DNA of 64,000 nucleotides from Chloroflexi bacterium TSY. GTDB lineage: Bacteria > Chloroflexota > Anaerolineae > Caldilineales > Caldilineaceae. Positions within the stretch are counted from its first letter, which is position 1. Each line of letters begins with the position of its first letter. A program made the position numbers and the translations under genes. Below are positions 1 through 8,388 of the stretch, in pieces. Location: positions 1 to 64,000 of the forward strand of contig JAHBNG010000076.1 in NCBI GenBank assembly GCA_019217005.1, read 5' to 3'. The notes under the pieces are model-generated. The model saw only the letters and a list, made by a program, of their open reading frames with translations, did not search any database and was not told the DNA's origin.

Positions 1-13
1 TCAGGCAGGGGAA

Positions 14-1550
14 TCAAGCGCAGTCGTGAAGGAGTGCGGAAAGCAAGAATCGGTTGGTGCCGCTAGCGGCAGCAGTCAGTCGGATGCGAAAGAACCAAGC
101 ATCAATGTGCTGGCACATGGCAGCAAGAGCAGAAGCGGAAGAACCAGCGGTCGCGCCCGGCAGTGCAGTCTGGAGCAAGTGAAAGTCGTACTTTGCGCTT
201 GACAGAGCGTTCAGCAGGAACAGCAGCCTGGCGTTGCCAGAGGTCACAGTCTCTAGGGATGCAGAGTGTGCAAGCGATAGTTATGCTTGGGATAGGTGTA
301 GACGCGCGACCATAGGGTGAGCCGGAGCAATCCTGAGCAGAGCAGGACGGGTGTGGGGTCTTCGTGGCGGCGGCCAAGGGACAGCGCCACTTGATGCGCA
401 AGCGGTCGGGACAGAAGCCCCAGTGAGTCATGTAGCCTGCGGGACAGAGTGCTGCCGTTGAGGGAGATGGGGCTCTCTCATAGTGGTGTGGCCCTGGTTG
501 CGTTGGTTGAGTGGAATGACCAAAGCCATGTGCCAGCGCAGTGTGGCGAGACGATAGCCGATGACATCATGAGCCGCATCCAAAGTGGCAGTCTGGATGG
601 GCAAGCCGAAGAGTTCGCACCCTCGATAGAGTGTGGCAAGACCAAGGACGCTGTCGTGGCGATTGCCATCAGCCATGGTGATGACCAGGGGCAGTTGACA
701 GCGATGCTGGAGGGAATAGGCAGTCAATTCATAGCAAGTGTGCCCATAGACCCAACAGTGGCGATAGCTATCCAGCCCCAAAGGGCATGGGGTCGTTAGG
801 CCCGATGGCAGCGGCAGCGTTGGTCTGATTTCTTCCCTCGATTGTCGCAGTCACACAGTTTCTTGCCAGAAGGATTGGCCCAAGTCGGTAGTTTGGCTCC
901 ATCTCCATGTGGCTGGAGATGGTCCAGGTCGAGCAAGCCCAACTCGACTGAGTGGGCCACGAAGCAGCCGTAGAAGAGCCGTTGCAGCACCTGCTCCCAG
1001 GCGACAAGGTCGCCAGAGTGCTTTGACCTGCCAGTAATTCAGCCACGGCTGTGGGCGCATAAGGACGTCCCAAGATACGCTCGGTCAATCGATTGATAAT
1101 CCCCGCATGAGGGCTCAGGTTATTCTTCTCCTGATGGGTTGCCGCTTGGTCTCGTTCATCTCGCCGTTGATAGGGACGACGCAAGTGGCTGCGGGCTTGC
1201 CGTTTGCGTTTCAGAAGCCGGTCTTGAAAGTCGTAAAAGGTACCAACTCCTGGCACATTACTTGGCTCGAATCCGCTGATGAGGGCGTAGAAGGGCTCGT
1301 CTCGCATCTGGCCCACCCACTCATCGAAACTTGTCTGGCCACACTCCATCATGGCCAGACACGAACGCAACATTGAGACCGGATCCCGCGCAGGGCGACC
1401 ACACTCTGGCACGTATAACGTCTTCAACAAACTATACGCTCCATCGAGATTCGTCTTTGATAGCTTGTGACGGAAGATTTTCGCTAACATCCCAACTCCC
1501 TTTCTGTTTTGTACCGTCGTATCCCTGATTCGACGCTTTCTACATAACAC
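14..1550 (-). pseudogene. Broken DDE transposase (DUF772-like)
   Basis: A single ancestral transposase is spread over several reading frames on the minus strand. The N-terminal part (about 1550 to 1190) keeps the DUF772-like stretch with RDPVSMLRSCLAMM and SFDEWVGQMRDEPFY. The middle frame (about 781-428) carries a DDE-like core with QLPLVITMADGNRHDS and TLDAAHDVIGY. The C-terminal end (about 431-100) keeps an RIKWRCPLAA stretch. At least three frame changes and a patch of low similarity make it non-functional. The stop lies at 14-16, so the coding part is complete within the window. Assignment to a precise IS family (IS5/IS1182-like) is inference; I could not define terminal repeats. Confidence 0.7.
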
Positions 1551-1569
1551 TACGCTTGAAACAGCTTAG

Positions 1570-3160
1570 TACTACTGTGCATCAAGTAAAGGCTCGATAA
1601 TGTTCGATTTTTGCACAAGATAATGCGAGCGTTTAGCGGAAGCAAGACGACGTTGCTTGTAGCGAAGGCGCTCGATAGTCTCAGCGAGTGTCAAGACAGG
1701 TTTAGGCAGAACGGCATGGAGAAGTTCAACAACCTGTGCAAAGTGAGAGCGGGGGCATCATATTTGAGGAAAAACTGAGAACGAGCCAAGAAACCAAAGA
1801 AAATGATAAGGTCATATGATGATGCCAACCGAGCCAACTGCGAGTTTCATATTCGTTGAGTCCGAAAACTGCTTGGCTTGTTCAAAATGGTTTCAATGGG
1901 CCAACGCAAAGCAGAAACAGTGGCGAAGTCATCCAAGGAAGTCTCAAGGGTGCATTGGAGAGAAAGTATTGCAGAGAACAATCGGGATTGCGGCGGACGA
2001 TGAGCAGAGAGCAGAACCGGGGAGCCCATTGCGGACAGAGACAATGCGGCGACAAGCAATGGAAGCAACGATGAAGCCCTTGGAGCCCTCTTTGAGAACA
2101 TGCTGTTGCCACTCATGCTCCTGGAAGGTGTCAGCGAGTTGAGCAACGGTGAGAGGCGTAGGTTCACCAGGCCGGACGCGGAGCTTGGAAGCTTTGCGCC
2201 CGCGTCCAGATGATGCGGGCAGATAGGTCTGGGGGCTGGAGGTCCAGACACGAGTCTCTTTGGGCACTTCAGCAAAGTAGCTGTAAGCGGTTTGGCCATC
2301 AATGCAGTCAAGCAGATGAGTATCTTTGCCAAAGGCTTCATCCATAGTGATCCAGCGGATGGGCAACGCAGGGCGTGCGTCTGCTCAATCATGGACCCAA
2401 GCCAATTCATTTTTGTTTGGAAGGTCAGGTCAGTGGGAAGACCGGTTTTGTACCGCTTCTCTGCATACTCATCACTAAACCATTCTTGGGGGATATACAA
2501 CCGACAGTTCAGTAAGGTATAGCCATGAGAGCTATTATATCCCAGGAAGACTCCGGCTTGACAGTTGGCGATCTTGCCCAGTTCGCCACACCGCTGCCCT
2601 TGACGCCCACTGACTCTTCTCCTTGCTTGGGAATGTCGCTCCCATCCAGGAGTAAGACGCCATTTGCGTCTCCCAACAACTCACCTGTCTGTCGAGTATG
2701 TTCCGCCAGCATCGCTTCACCGCTCCAGCGGCTCTGACCCACAAAGCTTTGCAGGGGGCGTACACCCGATTCTCCTACTGTCGCCAGCGCGATGTTCTCG
2801 GCCGATTTGCGTTTGATTTCGGGGTCTAACAAGCCTCGCATGTAGTGGTACGCATGCTCTCTGAGCCACATGGCTGAAGTATGGACTATATATGGCATGA
2901 TACTCCTGGAGTTGGTCGGCCAGTGCCGCCAGTTGCTCTTCTGTCAGTTCCAGCGCGGGCTTTCCAGTTGGCTGTAGTCATATTGATTGACTGCTTGAGC
3001 AAGTTTCATCTTGATTTCCTTTCATCGAAGACTGCTTCATTTTATTGGCTCTTCAGTCTATCTCATTTTCCTTTGCATTCTGTTTGCGTTTTGTTAGCAA
3101 TATGCCCAGAAATATAACGAATTTCCTTTGTGTTTCACAATATATTGCTGCACAGTAGTA
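1570..3160 (-). mobile_element. IS701-type insertion sequence, complete, TTAG target duplication
   Basis: The element is bounded by 12-bp terminal inverted repeats TACTACTGTGCA (1570-1581) and its complement TGCACAGTAGTA (3149-3160). Both ends are flanked by the direct repeat TTAG (1566-1569 and 3161-3164), a 4-bp target duplication as expected for the IS701 family. It contains one transposase on the minus strand, now frameshifted. The element sits about 20 bp upstream of the start of the older transposase wreck to its left. Confidence 0.85.
1572..2985 (-). pseudogene. IS701-family transposase, frameshifted
   Basis: The protein can be pieced together from three frames: an N-terminal LTEEQLAALADQLQEY and YMRGLLDPEIKRKSAENIA, then ESGVRPLQSFVGQSRW, LLGDANGVLLLDGSD with the first catalytic Asp, and a middle part WVYIPQEWFSDEYAEKRYK. 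The C-terminal part (VVELLHAVLPKP, ending LLDAQ) reads to the stop at 1572-1574. These are the typical landmarks of IS701 DDE transposases. Frame changes near 2890, 2500 and 2390 prevent a full-length product, so the copy is dead unless trans-mobilised. Confidence 0.85.
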
Positions 3161-3191
3161 TTAGGGTTGGGGTGATTTCTTAACAACTCGT

Positions 3192-3229
3192 GTGCTAACG
3201 CTCTGGCTCTCTCTTGACACCGTTAGCAC
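3192..3229. promoter_or_regulatory. Inverted repeat upstream of coiled-coil gene
   Basis: Perfect 9-bp arms GTGCTAACG (3192-3200) and CGTTAGCAC (3221-3229) enclose a TTGACA hexamer (3214-3219). The spacing from the start codon at 3267 suits an operator around a -35 element, although no convincing -10 box follows at 17 bp. The regulatory role is inference. Confidence 0.35.
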
Positions 3230-3266
3230 TTTCCGAGAAAGTTCTAACCCAAAAGGAGGTGATTTT

Positions 3267-3533
3267 ATGGCAACATACGAACTCACCAAAATCTTGTCAG
3301 ATTATGAACATGGCCGAATGGATGTGGAAATGGCGATGGGACACAGCTTGCAACACATCGAGAAGCTGTATGAAGCACAAACCATCGCCAACTCTGATCG
3401 ATACGAGTTGCGACAGAGGGTCAATGCGCTTGAAAATGAAGTTACGAGCATTCCTATATTGCAAACGACTATTGACCATCTCCAACAATTGGTGGACAGC
3501 TTGATTGCCCATACGAGCACCTCTGCGCGATAA
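3267..3533 (+). CDS. Small coiled-coil protein, unknown function
   Basis: An 88-residue protein. The start is chosen at ATG 3267 because a near-perfect Shine-Dalgarno AAGGAGGTGA lies just upstream; an upstream in-frame start at 3192 lacks one. It is acidic and helical, with heptad-like leucine/isoleucine spacing in the second half (YELRQRVNALENEV ... TTIDHLQQLVDSL), suggesting a short coiled coil. There is no signal peptide or membrane segment. I do not recognise a family. It stands alone between the IS701 element and a broken nuclease-like gene. Confidence 0.6.
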   Translation: MATYELTKILSDYEHGRMDVEMAMGHSLQHIEKLYEAQTIANSDRYELRQRVNALENEVTSIPILQTTIDHLQQLVDSLIAHTSTSAR

Positions 3534-3740
3534 AGGCAGAAGTAAACCACCCAAACAAAGCTGAAGCCGATTTCTGAGCAACCAAGCGAATCAACACTAA
3601 ACCGCCCTGCGCAGTCTCGTCCACTGTGGAGGCTTTTCTCTATGATATGCGGAAGGCGCGATTTACGCAAAGCGCGGTTCAGGTGCATAACGTGGACAGG
3701 GATGTTATAATGAACATATAAAGTAGATGTTGGAGGTGTA

Positions 3741-4668
3741 ATGGATCAACCATTTGACGATACGACCAAAACCTATTATCGCCGCTTCTTCGAAAAACAG
3801 GGAATGCGTGCAGTATCGCAGTATGAAGTGTTCTCGCGTAGTCGCACGATTGATCTGGTGGTTGAGTGTATAGAAGACTATGCCAAGCTGGTGGATACAA
3901 TCTTTGCGCATTTCCGTCGGTTGAATGCGTTGGAGTTCAAAGGCTTTAATGATCCGCTAACCACCATAGACCTGAATCGAATAAGAATGCGCGCTTGGGG
4001 TTGGGTGCGATAGATGATGCGGATCGAACAAATGAATCGAACGCATCTGATGATGCAATCCTTCTGAGTGCCAAGAGATTGCCGAGATGCCAAGCCAGCG
4101 CACGGTGACCATTGTTTGCACAGTTCGCCCGATGAAGATTCCGGTCTGGATTATCCATCCAACGGAACTAGAACTGAAGCCAAAAATTATCCATTGCTGC
4201 CTTTGGCACGTGGCGCGAAGCTGGAACAGTTTATCGAATTGTGTATGCAGCAGGGTTTGGTAGAATATTTGCGATTGACGTTGGATATCGGGCTTGTGAC
4301 GGACCCGATGTGATTTGGCGTAAGATACTGGAGGTATATGGTATGGAACTGACAATCCGCGAAGAGACATGGCCGTACATTGATGAGTTTTTCCGGAATG
4401 TACCGGAGGCAATGAGGAAAGTACCTACTTTTCAGGAGGCACTAGAAAAAGTGAGCAGAGTGGTGAGCAAAGTGGTGTACGTCGCACTCTACTTCTCGCT
4501 TTACGCCATAAATTTGAAGAAATACCGGAAGAGGTAGAGCAACTCATTGAAGCGACAGATGATCTGGACCAATTAGATAAGTGGTTAGAACAGACACTCG
4601 ATGCCGATTCTTTGGAAGAAATCGAGTTCGAGCTTAATAAAGAAGATGAGGATGAGGATGCTACTTAA
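3741..4668 (+). pseudogene. Rpn/DUF4351-like protein, multiply frameshifted
   Basis: The start ATG at 3741 follows a strong GGAGGTG. The N-terminal frame reads TYYRRFFEKQGM ... TIDLVVECIEDYAKL, then a PD-(D/E)XK-like region is scattered over other frames (TVTIVCTVRPMKIPVW; RGAKLEQFIELCMQQG). The tail reads LRHKFEEIPEEVEQLIEATD and ends in an acidic ELNKEDEDEDAT at 4668. The tail resembles the C-terminal segment of Rpn-type putative transposase/nuclease proteins with DUF4351. At least three frame shifts are needed to join the parts. Family assignment is tentative. Confidence 0.5.
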
Positions 4669-4687
4669 CCCTTCGTTGTGTCCCCTC

Positions 4688-4792
4688 ATCGAATACAATG
4701 TAGCTCCGTGACATGAAATTGCTTGGGCATTCGTAGCTGGTCGTTAAGCAACTTGATTGGGTGGCTTGTACCTCCTCAGCCAACATTATGTC
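4688..4792 (+). repeat. Interspersed repeat R1, copy a
   Basis: First of four diverged copies of a roughly 90-100 bp sequence. Key shared stretches are ATCGAATACAATG, GTGACATGAAATTGCTTGG, GGGCATTCG, GGTCGT and AACATTATGTC. The other copies are at 12613-12701, 13890-13979 and 20491-20580. Three of the four begin within about 50 bp of the 3' end of a short accessory gene. Function unknown. Confidence 0.5.
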
Positions 4793-5851
4793 GACGTGAC
4801 GGCTAAAATAGCGCGCGATTTTGGAACTTGTCGGGTGCTTGATGTGGTCTCGGTTGGTGGGCGTCACAGGGTCAATCCGCCGCACGTCACACCGGCGTTG
4901 GCTTGCTATCACTATCTAGAATCATGCTCACCGGAGATTAAATTCGATATGCTTGTTGGAATATATGGTGGCTATCATTCTTTAGATTTACACCGCACAT
5001 TCATGGATGTGGCGTGGATGTCAACCTATTCGTGGGGGGCAGATGATCCTCTGGCTCAATGTATTAGTAACTTTGTCAATCAGCTAAGAAACGAGAATGT
5101 AGTAGTCAAATATGACCGTGAATGGTCTAGGAAAGGCATGGAGTGGTCAAATTTAGTTTCTCCAATTTATCCTGTAATATTTTTCATCTCAAGCTGGCTC
5201 AATGATGAGGCCCTAACGGAGATTCTCCAAGCAGTAGAGCACGGATCACATTTGGCAATAATTTCCCCCAGCTTTGGAACAGTAGTTCGAACAGAAGAAA
5301 TTGATGAACATAAGTCTTTTATTAACAAAGTTGCCAAAGTTATAGGTCAAGAACCCATATTATCAAGAAGGCTAAAGTATGGACTTGGCGCTATTTTTTA
5401 TTACTCTGGGGAGCTGATCAACGATTTAGGTATTGAGCCAGGTCCGTTTGGCGGGCCTGATGAAAATTCAGTTCTACACAACCTAAATGATTTACAGCAA
5501 ATTGCTAAAGATCTAACAACTTTCGAACATCCAGTTATAGACTGTGCAATTCGTTCTATTCCACCATCATGGCCTCAAGATGAAACGCTAATAATTGAAA
5601 TTGATGTGACTAGCCAAACTACCGTCACTATCGATCATGTTCGGTTACAGTTGGACTTCCATGAATCTCTTGAACCTGCCTCAAGTACAGAGTTCGATTT
5701 ATATAACCTGAGGCCACACTCACAACGAACTGTCGCCGCTCTTGCCATTCCGCGCAATAGAGGTAGCATATCCAACCCCCTTTCGCTCACTGTTAGTCAT
5801 TCAGAAGCATCTACTAGAATAGTTCTACCGGATATTCAGCTTTCAATTGCA
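4757..5851 (+). pseudogene. 5' part of an IS-interrupted DUF4145-tailed protein
   Basis: About 365 residues before the IS. The N-terminal half (VLDVVSVGGRHRVNP, KFDMLVGIYGGYHSL, HLAIISPSFG) looks like an alpha/beta globular domain I cannot name. Residues about 265-350 (IIEIDVTSQTTVTIDHVRLQL ... SLTVSHSEAS) resemble an immunoglobulin-like beta sandwich. Removing IS4-family copy 1 and one TTGCA repeat restores a continuous frame QLSIAENLRKLL into the 3' part at 7356. The gene was therefore intact before the insertion. It follows repeat R1 directly. A defence role is suggested only by the DUF4145-like tail. Confidence 0.6.
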
Positions 5852-7355
5852 CTTTACTTTCTGGTAAAGGCTTGAGTGACAAAGGGCAAACCGAAAGGGG
5901 CGGAAAAAAGAATCCACCCTGAAAAAACGGGATAAAATGTAAAAATAGTGCTCGGCTAGTTTAAGCAGCGGCATTGAGGCGGCGATGAGCGAGAACGCCT
6001 TTAGGGAAATGGTGTGAAACCGAGGCCTTTTTCCGAAAGTCAGGGTCGAGTTGGTCAGGAGTTGGAAAAAGAGCACTCGAGAGAACACGGCGCAGCCTGC
6101 CGGGAGTGGATTGAGGCTCTCGATCCCAGTAGCCAGTCGGTATGGGAGGAAGAGAAGCGGCTAAATGGGAAAGAAGATTGCCAGCCAGCAGCCCCAGTTC
6201 AGGTAAGCGGAAACAAGCCTCATCGGCATGAACAAATTGACGATGTAAGCCAATCATCTGCTTGGAAGCCAAGGGGGGATGTTCAACAGGCCAGCGTTCC
6301 AGGTAGACAAGATAAATGGTTTCAGGCTGCAAAGTCATAACGGTCGCCAAAACCAAAGGTGTGTTGTAGGCCGGATCCTGAATGACGTAAATCGAGTAGG
6401 TACGGTTGGCTGTATCCACCTTGGTTGTTCTGGGGACGAGATTGTGCCATGCTTGATAGCAAATCAGGCGACCACTATAGAGAAAGCGATCAGACGAGTC
6501 CGGAGTTGTAGCCTCGAATCGCTTTCCCTTATAGCTGCGAGAGAGCGGTCGCACAATATCACCATATTCAGGTGGTCTGCCTTTTTCTTTGCGTTTGGGG
6601 AACTCATTGCGGCGCACTGTGCAGTTAATCGCTTCCCGCAGGACAAATCGGTCTATGCCGCTTTCTAGCATTTCTCTGATTGTAAACCCGGCATCGACCA
6701 CCGCCACTTCGTCTGACTCCAGTGATTTCTTCGTCTCTTTCAGCAGCTTTTTCCGAAACTCACTTTCCTTTGTTCCAACCGTGCATCTCATGATTGCCTT
6801 GAGCAGTGGCACTCGCTTCCCGCCTATCTCCCCCGAGCTTATCATCACTCCAAAGATGAGCGCGGGCAATGCCCGACGAGCCGTTGAGTTATAGAGTCGG
6901 TTCACTTTCCCTTGCAGCTTCGGTCGCCAGAACCCTGTGATATCTATGCTTTTCACTCGGTACCCTTCTAACTTTTTTGCCTCCCATTCCCCTTTCCACT
7001 CCACTTCTTCTTGCCACGACCCCAGCAGACTTGTGATATCCCATGATCCATATCGAAAGCTCCACCAGCTTCGCCGGAGCTCCTCATCTTCAAACCCGCT
7101 TTCTTTCAATGCGCTATGGATTGCTCCTCGACTTTTCAGAAACGACCCATTCAGCATTGCCCACATCAGACGCATTACATTTACGTTTGTTCCCATCGGC
7201 GTTACTTGCAATACATTCATCAGTACTGCTATAGTTATTTCTGGCGCGGTTAGCATTCCTTCCTCCTTTTTGGGTTCTCTACCTTTAGGATGAACTGCTA
7301 ACCGCTTTTTGTCACATTTCTCCCCTCATCTCTTTTCTTTTACCAGAAAGTAAAG
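5852..7355 (-). mobile_element. IS4-family element, copy 1 (intact)
   Basis: A 1504-bp element bounded by CTTTACTTTCTGGTAAA and its complement, with a perfect 5-bp target duplication TTGCA (5847-5851 and 7356-7360). It carries one intact transposase gene. Three further copies lie at 30864, 38319 and 61714. The perfect target duplication and open reading frame suggest this is the youngest or the master copy. It inactivates the gene at 4757-7795. Confidence 0.9.
5961..7256 (-). CDS. IS4-family transposase, full length
   Basis: A 431-residue DDE transposase. The acidic residues appear as VKSIDITGF (first Asp), VAVVDAGFTIREM (second Asp) and the glutamate in YLERWPVEHPPLASK. That last stretch fits the Y-(2)-R-(3)-E-(6)-K signature of the IS4 family exactly. 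The start MLTAPEITIA follows an AAGGAGGAAGGA ribosome-binding site. It differs from the other three copies by retaining a tandem AGTGG pair near 6995-7005; they share a 5-bp deletion there. This is the only copy able to make a complete enzyme, and it could mobilise the others in trans. Confidence 0.9.
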   Translation of the reverse strand: MLTAPEITIAVLMNVLQVTPMGTNVNVMRLMWAMLNGSFLKSRGAIHSALKESGFEDEELRRSWWSFRYGSWDITSLLGSWQEEVEWKGEWEAKKLEGYRVKSIDITGFWRPKLQGKVNRLYNSTARRALPALIFGVMISSGEIGGKRVPLLKAIMRCTVGTKESEFRKKLLKETKKSLESDEVAVVDAGFTIREMLESGIDRFVLREAINCTVRRNEFPKRKEKGRPPEYGDIVRPLSRSYKGKRFEATTPDSSDRFLYSGRLICYQAWHNLVPRTTKVDTANRTYSIYVIQDPAYNTPLVLATVMTLQPETIYLVYLERWPVEHPPLASKQMIGLHRQFVHADEACFRLPELGLLAGNLLSHLAASLPPIPTGYWDREPQSTPGRLRRVLSSALFPTPDQLDPDFRKKASVSHHFPKGVLAHRRLNAAA

Positions 7356-7795
7356 TTGCAGAGAATTTACGCAAATTACTACGATTCTCAGATTCTGGGC
7401 ATATTAACGTGAATGCCCAGTTACAAGAGTACGATGCTATCATAAAACCTATCTCATCATCTACCCAGATGATTCGCCTTATTGATAGCGATCCTGATGC
7501 AGCGGTAGCTAAAGTACGCAAGGTGGGAGAATATGTCGCAAAACGGATATGCTTGCATACTATTGTAGACTATGATAACCGTTGGTCTTTTGCTCAAATT
7601 ACGAAAGAGTTGTATGGTCAGCAGGTGATTGGTAAAAAAGCAAAAGGCTATATTGATCATGTGCGAACCCTTGGAAATCAAGCAGCACATGCAGATATCT
7701 CTGATACAACTGGATTTAATCATTCTGATGCTATTCATGCTTGCTATGCCTTGGTTCTGTTCTTAAAAGAAGTTAAAGCAAACGGACTGATATAG
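7356..7795 (+). pseudogene. 3' part of the interrupted gene, DUF4145-like domain
   Basis: Continues the frame of the gene starting at 4757 after removal of the IS. The segment AVAKVRKVGEYVAKRIC ... LYGQQVIGKKAKGYIDHVRT ... LGNQAAH, ending CYALVLFLKEVK, matches the all-helical DUF4145 pattern, in which an RxxxE-type first helix and a GNxAAH motif recur. DUF4145 is common at the end of type I restriction subunits and other phage-defence proteins. An internal ATG at 7409 could start a separate fragment, but no ribosome-binding site is evident. Confidence 0.65.
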
Positions 7796-7929
7796 GATAA
7801 ATCAACTCAACTAATTTCTTCGGATGACTTGACCCTCCGCCGCCAAACCTCGGTCAACACAATGCCCTCCTTGATGATCTGCGCGTTTTTGTGAGTGCGC
7901 AGAGAGAAAGTGGATAGGTAAATAAAAAG

Positions 7930-7946
7930 CAGGTACAGTGTACCTG
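7930..7946. repeat. Short palindrome CAGGTAC-N3-GTACCTG
   Basis: Perfect 7-bp arms around a 3-nt centre, lying in the 180-bp gap between the DUF4145 fragment and the end of the recombinase element. The rest of 7796-7976 shows no supported gene. It could be an operator; no function is proven. Confidence 0.3.
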
Positions 7947-7976
7947 GTGTAGAACAAATGAGCAAATGGGTGTGGA

Positions 7977-8276
7977 TTAGGTACGCTTGGGTGGCCTATA
8001 CTGCCGTTTACGCGCATTCACTCGTTGGCGATATGCCTTCTGCTTGCAAGCATTAGAGCAATAGATTCCATTTCGACCAGGCTTGTTTTGGGCAAAAGAG
8101 TCTTTGCAGATGGGACATTGTTGCTGTTGGACGGCATGGTGTTGAGCTTGTTGCAATAGCTCGGCAAGCAGTTGTAGATCATCAGCATCATCGGGAGAGA
8201 GTTGCAGAAGACGAGCGAGGCAGTGCTCAAGCCGCTGCGCATTTTGTTGGGTGAGCGGTAGGTGTATCCTGGTCAC
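7977..8276 (-). CDS. Small zinc-finger protein of recombinase element
   Basis: A 99-residue protein. The N-terminal half is helical and glutamine-rich (LLAELLQQAQHHAVQQQQ). The C-terminal half holds a CPIC ... YCSNACKQKAYRQRVNARK motif, a Cys4-type zinc-binding knuckle followed by a basic tail. It is the last gene in a leftward cluster with the serine recombinase and is separated from it by a 40-bp hairpin. The motif predicts nucleic-acid binding. A role in the mobility of the element is inferred from position only. Confidence 0.6.
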   Translation of the reverse strand: MTRIHLPLTQQNAQRLEHCLARLLQLSPDDADDLQLLAELLQQAQHHAVQQQQCPICKDSFAQNKPGRNGIYCSNACKQKAYRQRVNARKRQYRPPKRT

Positions 8277-8339
8277 CTCTGGCTGTTACGGGCATTTCGT
8301 AACGGTCTTGTCTGGCAAAAAATGGTCTGAAATTGTAGG

Positions 8340-8379
8340 GCAAGAAAACGTTACGAAACATTTCGCAACGTTTTCTTGC
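8340..8379. promoter_or_regulatory. 40-bp hairpin between recombinase and zinc-finger gene
   Basis: Arms of 19 bp (GCAAGAAAACGTTACGAAA at 8340-8358 and its complement ending 8379) separated by CA, with one mismatch. It lies just past the recombinase stop and 63 bp before the next start on the same strand. It may be an attenuator or terminator, an operator, or an ancient recombination site. A second TTTCGTAACG half-site occurs at about 8296-8305, favouring a protein-binding function. Confidence 0.55.
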
Positions 8380-8388
8380 GGTCAAAAA

